From: Cryptomeria japonica
Taxonomy: Eukaryota > Streptophyta > Pinopsida > Cupressales > Cupressaceae
DNA length: 64,000 nt
Direction: 5' to 3'
Assembly (NCBI RefSeq): GCF_030272615.1
Contig: NC_081406.1
Location: 468,516,400 to 468,580,399 of the forward strand
Both the position numbers and the translations under genes were made by a program. Of this stretch, positions 24,090 to 36,130 are shown piece after piece (position 1 is the stretch's first letter; every line of letters begins with the position of its first letter). The notes beneath the pieces were generated by a model. The model was not told the origin of the DNA and made no database searches. It worked only from the letters and a program-made list of their open reading frames with translations.

Positions 24090-25234
24090 AAGATATAGAC
24101 CTTTAAATTTCACACATTCAGGGATACCCAAATCCCTTTCCCATGGAGCTCAAAGATCATGTACCCTTGTTTCATGCAAGTGATTCTGAGTGAACAACCA
24201 AGCACATACAGTCATTCAATGAGTTTGTTGAATATTTTTAGATTCATGTTGAAGATGTTGTCATGAAGTTTTTTGTGAGCTCTTTGAGAGATAGTGTGAA
24301 GAATTGGTATGAAAGTCTACCCTCACAAATTATATCTTCATGGGATGATTTCAAAGGCTATTCTTGAGTTAGTTCGATGATGACAATGAATTCTATGGAT
24401 AAGCCTTTGAGCCTTAGAACATACCAACATATGAGAATGTAGTGTATGCACAAGAGCAACATGTGTCAAGTGTTGATAATGCTTTTCAATATGTGAATGT
24501 CCCTGCTATGCCTATGTATATTCCTCAATATTATGAGAATTTTTATCAACCTTCAGTCACATATGAATGTAGTCCAATTCTTATGAATCCAGTGGTATAT
24601 GTTAGTGTGTAGATGAATATCAAAAGGTTAGAGGTAAATTAGCACATGCACTATTGTCAAGGTTTTGGAAGGAATTGCAAAGCATTCTCGTAAGCTTCAC
24701 ACTTGAAGATTCAACATGGAATGATTTATTCTTGCAAATTTATGAACCTAACGTTATTCATTGGCCAAAGGAGTTGAAACCATTTGGTCTAGATCATATT
24801 ATTGGATGGATTGACATGATTGAAGGTTTCAAGTCTAAGATTGCACTTAATAATGAACATCAATTTGCTAACAATGAAAAGATGGAACAAGAAAGTGATG
24901 AGAATATGTAGATTGGTAGTGATGCCCTATTCATAGTTAAAGAAGAAACACATTGTTAACCAGAGATAAATATTATTTGTGAATAATAGATAGATGAAGA
25001 ATGCACACCTGAAATGGAATGTCACGATAGCCTAAATATGGATAAATATGACCATCTGGGGGGTCAATTTTTTTTCTTCCAGAGAGTGACTGCGATTTTA
25101 AGAAGGTTGTTGGAGATTCAATCTCCCATATTGAAACAAACATATGTTCATATGAATCCATTGAGTTTTCAGGTTGCAAGGAAGACATTGAAGCTAATTA
25201 GGACCATGCTTTGCAAGAGAATGATGCTGTCGGA
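24090..25234 (+). pseudogene. Ty3/gypsy Gag relic
   Basis: The frame from about 24118 reads MELKDHVPLFHAS, stop, SFNEFVEYF, stop, then VEDVVMKFFVSSLRDSVKNW followed by YESLPSQIISSWDDF (24250-24355). This is the retrotransposon Gag helical domain with its usual 'W..LP..SI.SW..F' core. Gag forms the particle shell. Later codons (24654-24911 and 25090-25230) look like the charged linker after Gag but carry stops. The element is interrupted at 25235 by a microsatellite-bearing repeat; protease and polymerase are absent. Confidence 0.7.
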
Positions 25235-25236
25235 CA

Positions 25237-25270
<34 letters not shown>

Positions 25271-25291
25271 GACACACACACACACACACAT
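25235..25291. repeat. Compound microsatellite (ACAT)n then (CA)n
   Basis: About eight ACAT units (25235-25266), a short 'atatag', then about ten CA units. It sits at the left end of the 600-bp repeat copy, as in the second copy at 32387-32784. Confidence 0.95.
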
Positions 25292-25295
25292 ATTT

Positions 25296-25907
25296 GAAAG
25301 ATGTTTATAAAGAAACCTTAATTAAGATAATATTTAATTATTTTAATTTTTAAAATCTAATTTAAATTTAACAAAGACGTTTTCGAAAAATAATTATATG
25401 TAGTTTTGAAAATTGTTTATAAAGCAAACTTCACATAACATAAAAGAAAAAATGACCTTGCCGACTAGATAAGATTAATATTTGAAACATACATATATCT
25501 AAGTGTATTCTTAATATTCTAACACTATGTTGCTTCATATTCCAAATAGGTTATATGGATTGTGTTAATTTAAACATAGGCTATAAAATAAAGCACAATA
25601 AAATCAATGGTTTGAAATTATGCGTGAATACAACAACACACTACTAATTCTACCTAATCCTAACTCTAAATGTATATTCTAACACTATTGGTAGGAACTT
25701 GACGCATTGAGTCCCTTGTTTCTGTAATGTCATTTAGATGATGCTTCATGCATTTCATCTCTTGAATTAAAATAGTTAGAAAAAATTCAAATTTTTTTAT
25801 TTATGTAAAGTTGGAAATTCTTTTCTTTATGAAAATGTGAATTATTTTGTTTATGTTTTATTTATGAAACAAGGGACACAATGCATCAAGTTCCTGTCAA
25901 TAGTGTT
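25296..25907 (+). mobile_element. 600-bp dispersed repeat, copy 1
   Basis: Nearly colinear with 32785-33385. Both begin 'gaaagatgttta' and share 'aatatttaattattttaatt', 'tatatggattgtgttaattt' and 'ggtaggaacttgacgcattg', ending with 'acacaatgcatca'. There is no coding capacity. It is inserted in a gypsy Gag relic. The last 227 bases form a terminal-inverted-repeat unit (listed next). Confidence 0.75.
25681..25907. mobile_element. Inverted-repeat unit within copy 1
   Basis: 42-bp arms at 25681-25722 (starting aacactattggtaggaactt) and 25866-25907 (reverse complement) match at 38 of 42 bases by hand. The spacer is AT-rich. No target duplication is seen outside. In copy 2 the left arm is present (33175-33216) but the right arm is cut short. 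Confidence 0.65.
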
Positions 25908-25939
25908 GAGAGACAGGGGGGTGGGGTAGTCAAAGGATG

Positions 25940-25941
<2 letters not shown>

Positions 25942-26013
<72 letters not shown>
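25942..26013. repeat. (GA)n microsatellite
   Basis: An uninterrupted run of about 36 GA units, followed to 26160 by degenerate GA/GGGATA-rich sequence. Frames translating to poly-SL here are artefacts. Confidence 0.97.
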
Positions 26014-26017
<4 letters not shown>

Positions 26018-26160
26018 ATGAATGGAGCAAATAAGAGAGAGATATGTAGATAATGAGACATAGATAGAGAGGGAGAGGAGATATTTGAAGAAAAAGATAG
26101 AGGGGGAGTAGTTAGAAATAAAGATAGACATAGAGAGATAGGGATAGGGAGGGATAAACA

Positions 26161-26624
26161 AATAATTTGTCTGTAAGTATTATTAGTTATAAAATCATTT
26201 AAAATATATTTACTAGTTACAAATGACATTCTATATATTTATATGATATGAGCTAAAGAGTTATAAATAAATATTTAAAAGATAAAGGTAGATAATATCA
26301 TTAGAGCATTGTTAGAATATGTTTATCTGAATATTTTAAAATCCATATATGTATTCTCAATTTTTAATAGACATAATCAATTTCATTGAAGTTAAAGTTC
26401 TGATTAATAACAACAGGTTTTAAGGACCTGAAACCTTTAACAAAGGAGCATATAAAAGTTCATCAATAAGCATCCAGTCCTACTAGGAACAACTTACAAA
26501 ATGACTGGCAAAAAGGCCAGTCAACCGAAAGGACAACAAAAGAAAGGAATGACAAAGCCGAAAAACCAAAGAAAGCACAACAAAACTAAAAAGACTTAAG
26601 GAGATCCGTCACCTTATTCACCAG
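26161..26624. other. Non-coding sequence, likely 3' tail of the element below
   Basis: Positions 26400-26600 contain 'aggttttaaggacctgaaac' and run without break into the minus-strand coiled-coil reading frame, so they may be its 3' untranslated part. Confidence 0.35.
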
Positions 26625-27480
26625 CTAGTCATAGTTTGTCGTAGTAGCTTTGAGTTCTTCCATGTTCTTGTTTGGCTTCTTCTCCTTCTTTTTACCTCTG
26701 GTCCTTATTCTAGGTCCTTGCACTTCTCCCGTGCCTTCAATGTCAAGTTCAATCTCTAGGGAGTCCTTCTCCTCCTCCATTTTGCTGATGAGGATTTTTG
26801 TATTACCAGCTAAGGCCTCTAGTATGTTTAAGCTTTGTTCTGCAATGATTTTAAGGCATTCTTCAAATTTGTTGATTTTTTTATCAGTTTCTGCCATTCT
26901 TGGATCCATACCATTATCATTAGTTTTTCTCTCAATTAGGTCTTTCTCCATTTGCTCGAACCTGGGGTTGAAGGAATCTTTGATCTCTTTGGCTCTGGAA
27001 GTAGTTTTAGTCAAATCCTCAACATATTCTACCATAGATTTGCCTCTGCCAATACTGATAGTTTTTAGGATTTGGACTCTGTGGTTAAGCTTCTTATTAT
27101 CCTCCACAATTTTCTTGTAACTGGTAATTAGCTAATCAATGGTGTCCACAAAACCTTTCAAACCCTCAGGAGGAGGATTTGAGGAGGGTGATTTCTCACT
27201 AGAATTATCCTGATCCTTATTGGAGATGTCACCAACAGTGATTTTATCAACTTTTCCATCGATCCTCTATTCAAAACCTTCCCTAGTGGTCTCCTCCTCC
27301 AAATTCTGGTCGACTTCTGAATTCTTTCTCTACACTTGTTCCTCTAGCTCCATAACCTTGACTTCTTGTTTCTTCTATTTGTTCCTTGTCTAAATTTTGG
27401 TTTTCCTATTCTGAGGAGACATTGAAGTTAGTTGTTAAGGTGGTACGACCCACAACTGCCAACCTTTCCTTTTCCATAAG
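26625..27480 (-). pseudogene. Coiled-coil protein of unknown, probably transposon, origin
   Basis: The clean frame covers 27107 to 26625 (160 codons) and is very rich in Glu and Lys. Long heptad-like stretches (EDLTKTT..AKEIKDSF; EECLKIIAEQSLNILEAL) suggest coiled coil, and the C-terminal end is basic (RTRGKKKEKKPNK). The same frame continues upstream through one TAG (near 27133) into a Ser/Pro/Asp-rich segment (SSEKSPSSNPPPEGLKGF) to about 27245. No enzyme motif or zinc knuckle is seen. I do not recognise the family; low complexity and surroundings suggest a retroelement ORF1/Gag-like protein. Confidence 0.45.
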
Positions 27481-28589
27481 TGTTGGGAAAGAAAAAATAA
27501 GGCAGTTCTGAATTATGAATATAGGCTCAAGACATGTAAGGAATAGGATAAGCAATTTAAAATATAAAATTTAATGAATGATTTATGGTTTGTAATATCT
27601 AAAATGCTATGTATATTAGTGAGAAAAGTTATATTATTTCTAAAATGCTATTTATATTTTTAAATATAGAGATATTATTTATTTTAAATAAATATATATT
27701 TAAAATATCGATATTAATAATTATGATTAAAAATATAATAATTATTTATTTGAGCAATGTAAATTTTGTTAATAGGTTTTATATTTAATGTTAGTATTCT
27801 TATATTTGTGTCTCTCTCATTATTGTTTAATGTAGTATTAAATAAGTTTAAAGTAATTTAATAATTATTTATATTATAAAAAAAGAGGTGGATTTTTATG
27901 ATATTATTATTAAGTAATTTATATTACTAAAAATGATGTAACATAGCGATATAATAACATATAATAGTATAATAAAAAATATAGTATTAATAATATGATA
28001 ACCATATAATACTATTAGCATTAATATAATAAAAACTATAAAATATAATACAAATAATATAAAAATAAATAATATAAATATAAATATAAAATTTATATGA
28101 ACTTTATACAATTGTAACTCCCATAAAAAACACTATCCTTAATAATATTATTATTAGAATTATAATCCCTTATGAATTCAACTATACCTTTAACTCTCAT
28201 TCTCATAATAATAATAGGATATAATAGAATAAAATAATAATAATATAACATAACATAATAACAATGAAAATGTATTCCAAAAATAACAAAAACAAAGAAA
28301 ATATATTAATAATAAAAACATAATAAATTTTAATTATGGTACTTGAATTAGATATTATAGTACATAATTAGGTTCTGATTTGGGTTAGGGATATGGTTCA
28401 ATTACAATTCGATTAAAGATTTGAGTATAATAAGGGATATAATTGTAGTTATGGCTAAGATAGGGTTTAATTAGCATTATGATTATGTTTAAATTAGGGT
28501 TAAATTAAATAGATTCAAGTTAGGGTTAGGTTGAGGGATTAATTATACTTATCATAAGAGAACTTCCATGATTGTTTATTTTGTTAAAT
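27481..28589. other. Very AT-rich intergenic stretch
   Basis: TA/ATA-rich with no gene seen. The minus-strand frame at 27896-28111 is low-complexity Ile/Phe translation and not credible. Confidence 0.5.
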
Positions 28590-29950
28590 AGTAGGAAAGC
28601 ATCATGGATGGCGATGCAAGGGAGGAGGTTAGAGTTTCATGGCTTTAGACATGGTTGTTTTGCATAGTTTCATGATAGATATTTGAACCAAAGCTTTCAA
28701 AATCCTATTCAATGGCCTTATGAGCATTCTTGGGAGGATCAACTAAAGGAAAGGCAATTGCCAATTTTGGGGAAACAACAATTTTTCTCGGACCATCCCC
28801 AAACATCCAAAATCTGTTGGGCTTTGCTAAAATCTTTTCTTGTCCTGAAGGAGGTTTTAAGAAATTTCAAGATAAAATGGGGTGACCAAAAGAGAAGGTC
28901 ATGCCAAAATCAGGGGAGAAGGTGTAGGTTGAAATGATCCCAAAAAAATGATTATAGTTCAAATAGGAAATGAAACCTGGCAATATGTAGTCAAAATGCT
29001 TTGAGAAAGGGATTTCTTCATGAAATGGGCTAGAAAATGGATAAAGGGGGCTTCACTCAGTGAACCTGTGTTATATCACCTACGTTCATGACATACTAAA
29101 GAATCCCCCTATCAAAAAAATTGCCCTAAAATCCTTTTTTTCCACCCCCTCCCAATACACAACCTGACTTAAACACCCTCTTATTTGCACAAAATATTAC
29201 ATTTTTCATAGACTGGATTAAAAACCCCCCTATTTTCACCAATGGGCAATATATTGCACCCTCATTTTTGGGATATTAAACCCCCCAATATGAATGCACG
29301 TGATATGATATTGCCTTTTTAGTGAAGCCCTCAAATGGATTATGTGCACTAGGGTGTGCAAGTAGTGTGGTGAACAATGGGGTAGGAATTTTATTCTAGA
29401 AACCCTTCCTAATGGTTTTTATCTGGTTAGTTGTGAAAGTTAGGGAGAAGTTGTGGATCCTAAACAATGACCCTTTTTTATGGGTGGGGTGAGCTTTTTT
29501 ATTAAAGACTAGTACCCAAATTTTGACCCAACCAAAGCCACTATTTATGAAATCCCTATTTGGGTTCATCTTTATAATTTATCGCAAGAATATTAGGATA
29601 TGGAAACATTGTAAATCATTGATAATAGAATTGGTAAATTCTTAAAGGTAAATGAAGCTTTGGAAAATCAGGATTGTAGGATGTATGCTTGAATCTATAT
29701 TCTTTGGAGACCTCATCCTCCCTCACCTAAGGATATAGAGATTGGGACAAAAAGGACCTTTGGTGGAAACATATAGAAGTAGAAGAGATTGTTGAGAATT
29801 GCAAAGCGTGTAAATATTTATGGCACCCAACAAAGGATTGTGTGGTTTTTAAAAAAGGAAAAGGTTGGGAGGATGACCTTCTTCTTAGCAAGTTAGCCAT
29901 TGTTGACTAGGTAATGGTAGTTAGAGTTTTTGACATTTATCAACCATGAG
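28590..29950 (+). pseudogene. LINE ORF1 (nucleic-acid-binding) relic
   Basis: Three blocks in shifting frames carry the features of plant LINE ORF1. The first is near 28960-29085 (KMDKGG / ASLSEPVLY style). The second is near 29510-29720, with PIWVHLYNLSQEY, IGKFLKVNEALENQDCRMYA and WRPHPPSPKDIEIGTKR. The third is a Cys/His-poor end near 29800-29890 (CKACKYLWHPT, KDC). In L1-like elements this protein packages the RNA. Stops and frameshifts throughout; 29090-29290 looks like extra low-complexity sequence. Confidence 0.6.
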
Positions 29951-30759
29951 ATGAGGAAGGAGAGCCCCCTTTAAGCAAAGAGAATTTCCATCTAGTATCT
30001 CTAGAGGAAGAGGTCCATGCTTTCCACCCTATTGAAAAATTGGAGAAAGAGTTAAAGGATATATTGAAAGAGAACATAGGTTTTGGTATCCTAAATCATT
30101 CGAAAGGGGCTCATCAAGATGGCTTGTCAAACACCAATTAGTATAGTATGAAAAAAGTGAAGAAATATCAAGAGAAGGAAACCATGGGAATAGAGATTAG
30201 TTCAAGTATAGAGATTGGTACAACATGAATTTCAAAGGCTTAGGGGGTGGAAAACTTGGGATTGGTAGAGGAGGAATATCTCAGTCAACATTCATCTCAA
30301 CGAGGGAAGGATTTTCTTGAAAGTTGAGACTATGGATCCAACTTTGGAAAAGTTGGATGTCTTAGAGTTGGAAAAATTCTCACTCATGGTGATGAAGGAG
30401 GGAGAAATTTTAGTTAGCTGAGGGGGAGACTGGTCTTGATATTCTTATCAAAGATATTCAAAATTCCCTAGAGAAAATTTCCCAATCTAGGGGATGCGCA
30501 AAGTTATCATTCCCTAAGCGAAAGGGATAGAGGTATTTTAGATCTTTTTCTTTCAAAAGAAGAGGATGTTTTAGGGCTTAAGGATAAGGAAGGCATTTTA
30601 AAAAAAAGAATCATAAATTAGACTTACTCTAGAACCAACAAGGTAAATGTAGGCAAGAAAAAGGAAAGGGGCCCAAAGTGGTTAAGGTGAAGTTGGAAAT
30701 TGTAGATAGTGCCAAAGGATAGAGAAAACTAAGATTTGGGAAGGGATTATCTTCCTTCT

Positions 30760-31545
30760 TAGGTAGCTATGATAACCTTATCTTGGAATGTTAGGGGCTA
30801 CAATGTCTTTAAGAAGAGGTGTCTAATCAAGTGTTATTTTGATCAAACAAGACTAAATGTTGTTATGATTCTAAAATGTATCTTAACTCTCTAGAGGTGA
30901 ATAAATTTGTTAAAAGTTTAAAATTTTGGTAGGGGTGCTTTAGTGAGACAAAATGGGCTTTTGGGGGCCTTGGGTTTTTGTGGGTCTAATCACTATTAGG
31001 GTCAAGATGGTTGAGCAATGTAAGAACTAATAGATGATCAAGATGGTTTCAAAGGACTTCATTGGGGGATTTATTTGCCTCAATGTGTATGGTCCAACTA
31101 TTTTGATAAAAAAAAGAAAGTTGTGGCAGAATATAACAAATACTATTCAATATCATGGAAATTCAATTTTGATCTTTGGAAGGGATTTCAATGCAACTCT
31201 TGAGGTTGTAGATAAGAGAGAAGGCGAGGTATGTTTTGGGAAGATCCAAACATATTTTCAAAATTTTGTTGCTAATAGTGGTTTTCTAGAGGTCAAATAT
31301 ATTTTTGTTACTAATAGTGGTTTACTAAAAGTCAAATATAACAAGGGTGATTTTACATGGAGTAATAGGAGGAAAGGCTTCTTTAATATTGTTGAAAAGT
31401 TTGATTGTTTATTTCTTCCAAGGAAGTTGGCTGATCTTCCTATGATTTTTGAGGTAATGATCCTTCCCTACTTGGGTTTAGATCATTATCCAATCTCCCT
31501 CTTCCTTCAGAGAAAATCCAATCTGATTAAGGTTCCCTTCTAAAT
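30760..31545 (+). pseudogene. LINE endonuclease domain relic
   Basis: It starts with ITLSWNVRGYNVFKKRCLIK (apurinic-type endonuclease N-terminus, 30767-30830). The best frame is 31034-31543: FICLNVYGPT, then ILIFGRDFNATLE (normally GDFN; here G-R-D-F-N), DFTWSNRRKG and ILPYLGLDHYPISL, where the catalytic SDH reads LDH. A short duplication near 31283-31338 (FVANSGFLEVKY / FVTNSGLLKVKY) is unusual. The enzyme would nick target DNA; these changes make it inactive. Confidence 0.75.
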
Positions 31546-32386
31546 TTGAGAATATGCAGCTTTGAGCTAATAGGTACAAAGACAAGATAAAACAGTAGTG
31601 GTTGAACACCCCTGTTCAAGAAGGTAATTAAGCTTTTATATTTTTCAAAAGACTTCAATACATTACATCATTTTTGAAACAATGTATTTGATCTCATTTC
31701 AAAGATACCCTTGTTGAGAAACTTTGTCTTGATAAAAAAATTGAAAAATTGGAAAACAAATTTATACATAAAGGTATCAAAGAAGTGGATTTTGTTGAAG
31801 AAAAAATGTTAAATTCTCAATATTTAGAGGTTTTTTCTAGGGAGGAGATTTTTTGGAGATAGAAGTTGAGAGATCATTGGTTGAAAGAACGTGACCAAAA
31901 CACAAATTCTTTTCATAACTCAGTGAAAGCAAGAAGGTCATGTAATATTATTCACACCACTAAGAATATTGAAGGAAATTGGTTGGTTAATACTGAAGAT
32001 GTCAATAATGAGGTGGTGAGTTTCTTTAAAAATATTTTATCGACAAATAGAATTATAGAGTTAAGGGATTTTGGGGATATTTTGGAAGTTATCCTTTATT
32101 TGGATCCTGAAGAAAAAAATTCTATGCTTCAAGCCTCAATAGTTTGGAGAAAGTCAAGTGGACCCTTTTTTCTATGGATGGGGATAAAGCCCTTGGTCTA
32201 GATGGCTTTTTGTCCTTGTTTTCCCTAAATTTTGGGATCTTTTGAAGGAGATTTTATTGGGAGGGGGGGGGTTTGAAGAGACTAGAGCATTAGTTTTATG
32301 TTGAAGGATTTCGATAATACTATGATCACCATTATTTGAAAGAAGGAGAATGTATCATCATTTGATGATGTCATGTTGATCTCACC
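31546..32386 (+). pseudogene. LINE reverse transcriptase N-terminal part, cut by repeat
   Basis: 31866-32201 reads KERDQNTNSFHNSVKARRS and later FSMDGDKALGLDGF (frameshifted near 32130), matching the start of L1-like reverse transcriptase. It continues near 32300-32386 as a damaged [17 protein letters not shown]. The gene stops exactly where the ATGT microsatellite begins, and no palm motifs follow. Same element as 28590-31545. Confidence 0.75.
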
Positions 32387-32784
<398 letters not shown>

Positions 32785-33385
32785 GAAAGATGTTTAAAAA
32801 GAAGCCTTAATTACTTAAGATAATATTTAATTATTTTAATTTTTAAAATCTAATTTAAATTTAACAAAAAAAAATTGAAAAACAATTATATGTAGTTTTG
32901 AAAGTTGTTTATAAAACAAACTTCACATAATATAAAAGAAAAAATGACCTTGTTGAATAGAGAAGATTAATATTTGCAACATACATATATCTAAGTGTAT
33001 TCTTAATATTCTGACACTATGTTGCTTCAGATTCCAAACAGGTTATATGGATTGTGTTAATTTAAACATGGGCTATAAAATAAACCACAATAAAATTAAT
33101 GGTTTGAAATTATGCGGACGAATACAACAAAACACTACTAATTCTACCTAATCATAACTCTAAATACATATTATAACAGTATTGGTAGGAACTTGACGCA
33201 TTGAGTCTCTTGTTTCTGTAATGTCATTCAGATGATCCTTCATACATTCCATCTCTTGAATTAAAATAGTTAGAAAAAATTCAAATATTTTTATTTATGA
33301 AAAGTTGGAAATTCTTTTCTTTATGAAAATGTAAATTATTTTTTTATGCTTTCTTTATGAAACAATGGACACAATGCATCATGTT
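32785..33385 (+). mobile_element. 600-bp dispersed repeat, copy 2
   Basis: Colinear with 25296-25890 by eye with small indels, again preceded by an ACAT/CA microsatellite, and inserted in a different retroelement (LINE). It ends within the right inverted-repeat arm at 'gcatcatgtt'. Confidence 0.75.
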
Positions 33386-34316
<931 letters not shown>

Positions 34317-34429
34317 GTGAATGTGTCAAATCAGAGTACAATGATATAATTCCCAAAGGGTAAAAAATGTCGTGTCATATACATCTACATCAATAGCATG
34401 TGCTCTCTTAATCACTCACCCCTGTTGTT

Positions 34430-36130
34430 GAACCTAAGGGCCCACCTGGAGGTCATGGTGCCCTCATCCCTATAGAATTGCTTGAATGACAGGTCTATGT
34501 CCTATGAGACTGGGTGCTCTCTGCATACAAAGGTGCTTACTAGTCTCCTATCATGACCTGATAGTACAAATCCCTATAGTACTAAGCCTCACAAGCTAAT
34601 CTCTTTGCACATTGTTGTCCTACAACGACATCAACAAACACTTGTATGAGACCTGCTAGCTCCAACATTCATCGGTCCACATCTCTCTCACCCCACAGCC
34701 TCACCACATCAGCCTCTTCTCTACTCAACTGGATGCAGAGTGTCTCTAGATCCTCATCCATCCTATCTAACTTTGCCATTTTCTATGAGATGGCCTCTCC
34801 ACTCCTCGCCTTCTCTAGGAGTTGCTTGGTCTTATCCTTGTTCCTCTACATGTTGTCCTTGTTCATCATGGTAGTCTAGAGATCCTCTCTCAGAGCATCG
34901 ACCTCCCTCCTCAATTGGTCCACCTCCACCTGCATGTTATCGACTCAAGCCCTCTTAATCCCCAGCTCCCCCTCAAATCTTTGAGACCTCTCCCTCACAG
35001 TCCCTCCTCCAACCTCTGCTCCCTCTCCCTGACCAGCATGTTATACTCTATCTAAGAGACCCAACATGCCTGCAATGACACCTATCCCTCTACCTGCTAG
35101 GATTGTCCGCCCTCATCATCGTGTACCTTTATCTCTCGTATATCCATGGGCTCCGACCTATCCTCCCCTCCCTCCTCCTCTATCCTCATCCCACCAATCT
35201 GTGTTTCTAGTGGTTGAACCTGTAGTGGTCCCCCCCACTCAAGGTACTTGTTTTCCCCTCCTTTGAAGAACATGTATCTATTCCCTACCTCTCTATACTC
35301 CCCCTCCTGCTACTGCTTTGTATGCGGGCCCATTTTTCTCTTCACCTACTACCTCATCAACTAAGGGTTGTATTTCATCCTCCTCCAAGACCCCAAGTAT
35401 ATTCAGCCACACTGGTTTGTGGGCCTCCCACCAATAAGTGTATGCACATGTGCATCCTGGATCCTCCTATCCTGAACTCCCATTGGCCTCGTCACTGCAA
35501 TATGCTCCCAAGCCTATATGTGTAGCAGTGTGATCCCTATGTCAAGGTTCCTATAACCTCAATATACACAAAGATGAATTTCATGGAATAGCTAACCAAG
35601 CATCATTGCTTCCTATGTATAGGTCACGCAGTCTTCCACCATATAGTACACGCAACGAGCCCAACCAATGGAAAATCCATGTGTGTTGAGGTTTGGCATA
35701 ATCCATCCACTAAACAATCCACATATAAATAATAGCAAACAAGGGATATGTTGTATCTGCATCGCCCCCCAAGGTGCATCTGTGTACCCTCCATTGACAG
35801 CGCATCATACTCACACACCTGGCATAGGTAGTATTCCGCCCCATCTAGTCTATACTCGGGGACTATGCCTCTGATGGGGATATTCAAGATCCTCCAGACA
35901 TCTAATAATATGATCATTGCCACCCCAATCAACAGATGGAACATGCATGTCTGGTTGTCCCAGCTCTCTATGAGTGTTGTCATCATTGCGGTATGCACTC
36001 TGATCCACAACCATCTCCCCACAAACCTCATGCCTACTGTTCTTATAATCTCCCTCACATTTTCCCTCAGCCATCTATATAGCCTCATCATCAAAGGCCA
36101 GTGCTCTCATGATGTGAGCGATCCTGCCTT
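34430..36130 (-). pseudogene. Plant mobile domain (PMD) gene, decayed
   Basis: On the minus strand, 36094 to 35624 reads as the PMD core: a 'TLIESWDNQTCMFHL..GVAM' stretch, then LLDVWRILNIPIRG, then a block ending LVACTIWWKTA. After frame changes, 35540-35440 gives GITLLHI.AWEHIAVTRPMG, the second conserved PMD block. Positions 35080-34640 give a charged coiled coil (QVEVDQLRREVDALREDL; EEADVVRLWGERDVDR). Several frameshifts and stops make it non-coding now. PMD proteins (MAIN/MAIL family, known) are shared by host genes and transposons; the long charged tail fits the transposon-linked type. No terminal repeats were found. Confidence 0.65.

Noticed and set aside
25886-26229. Ser/Leu-repeat open frames on the minus strand
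   Set aside because: Translation of the GA microsatellite and the degenerate GA-rich flank.
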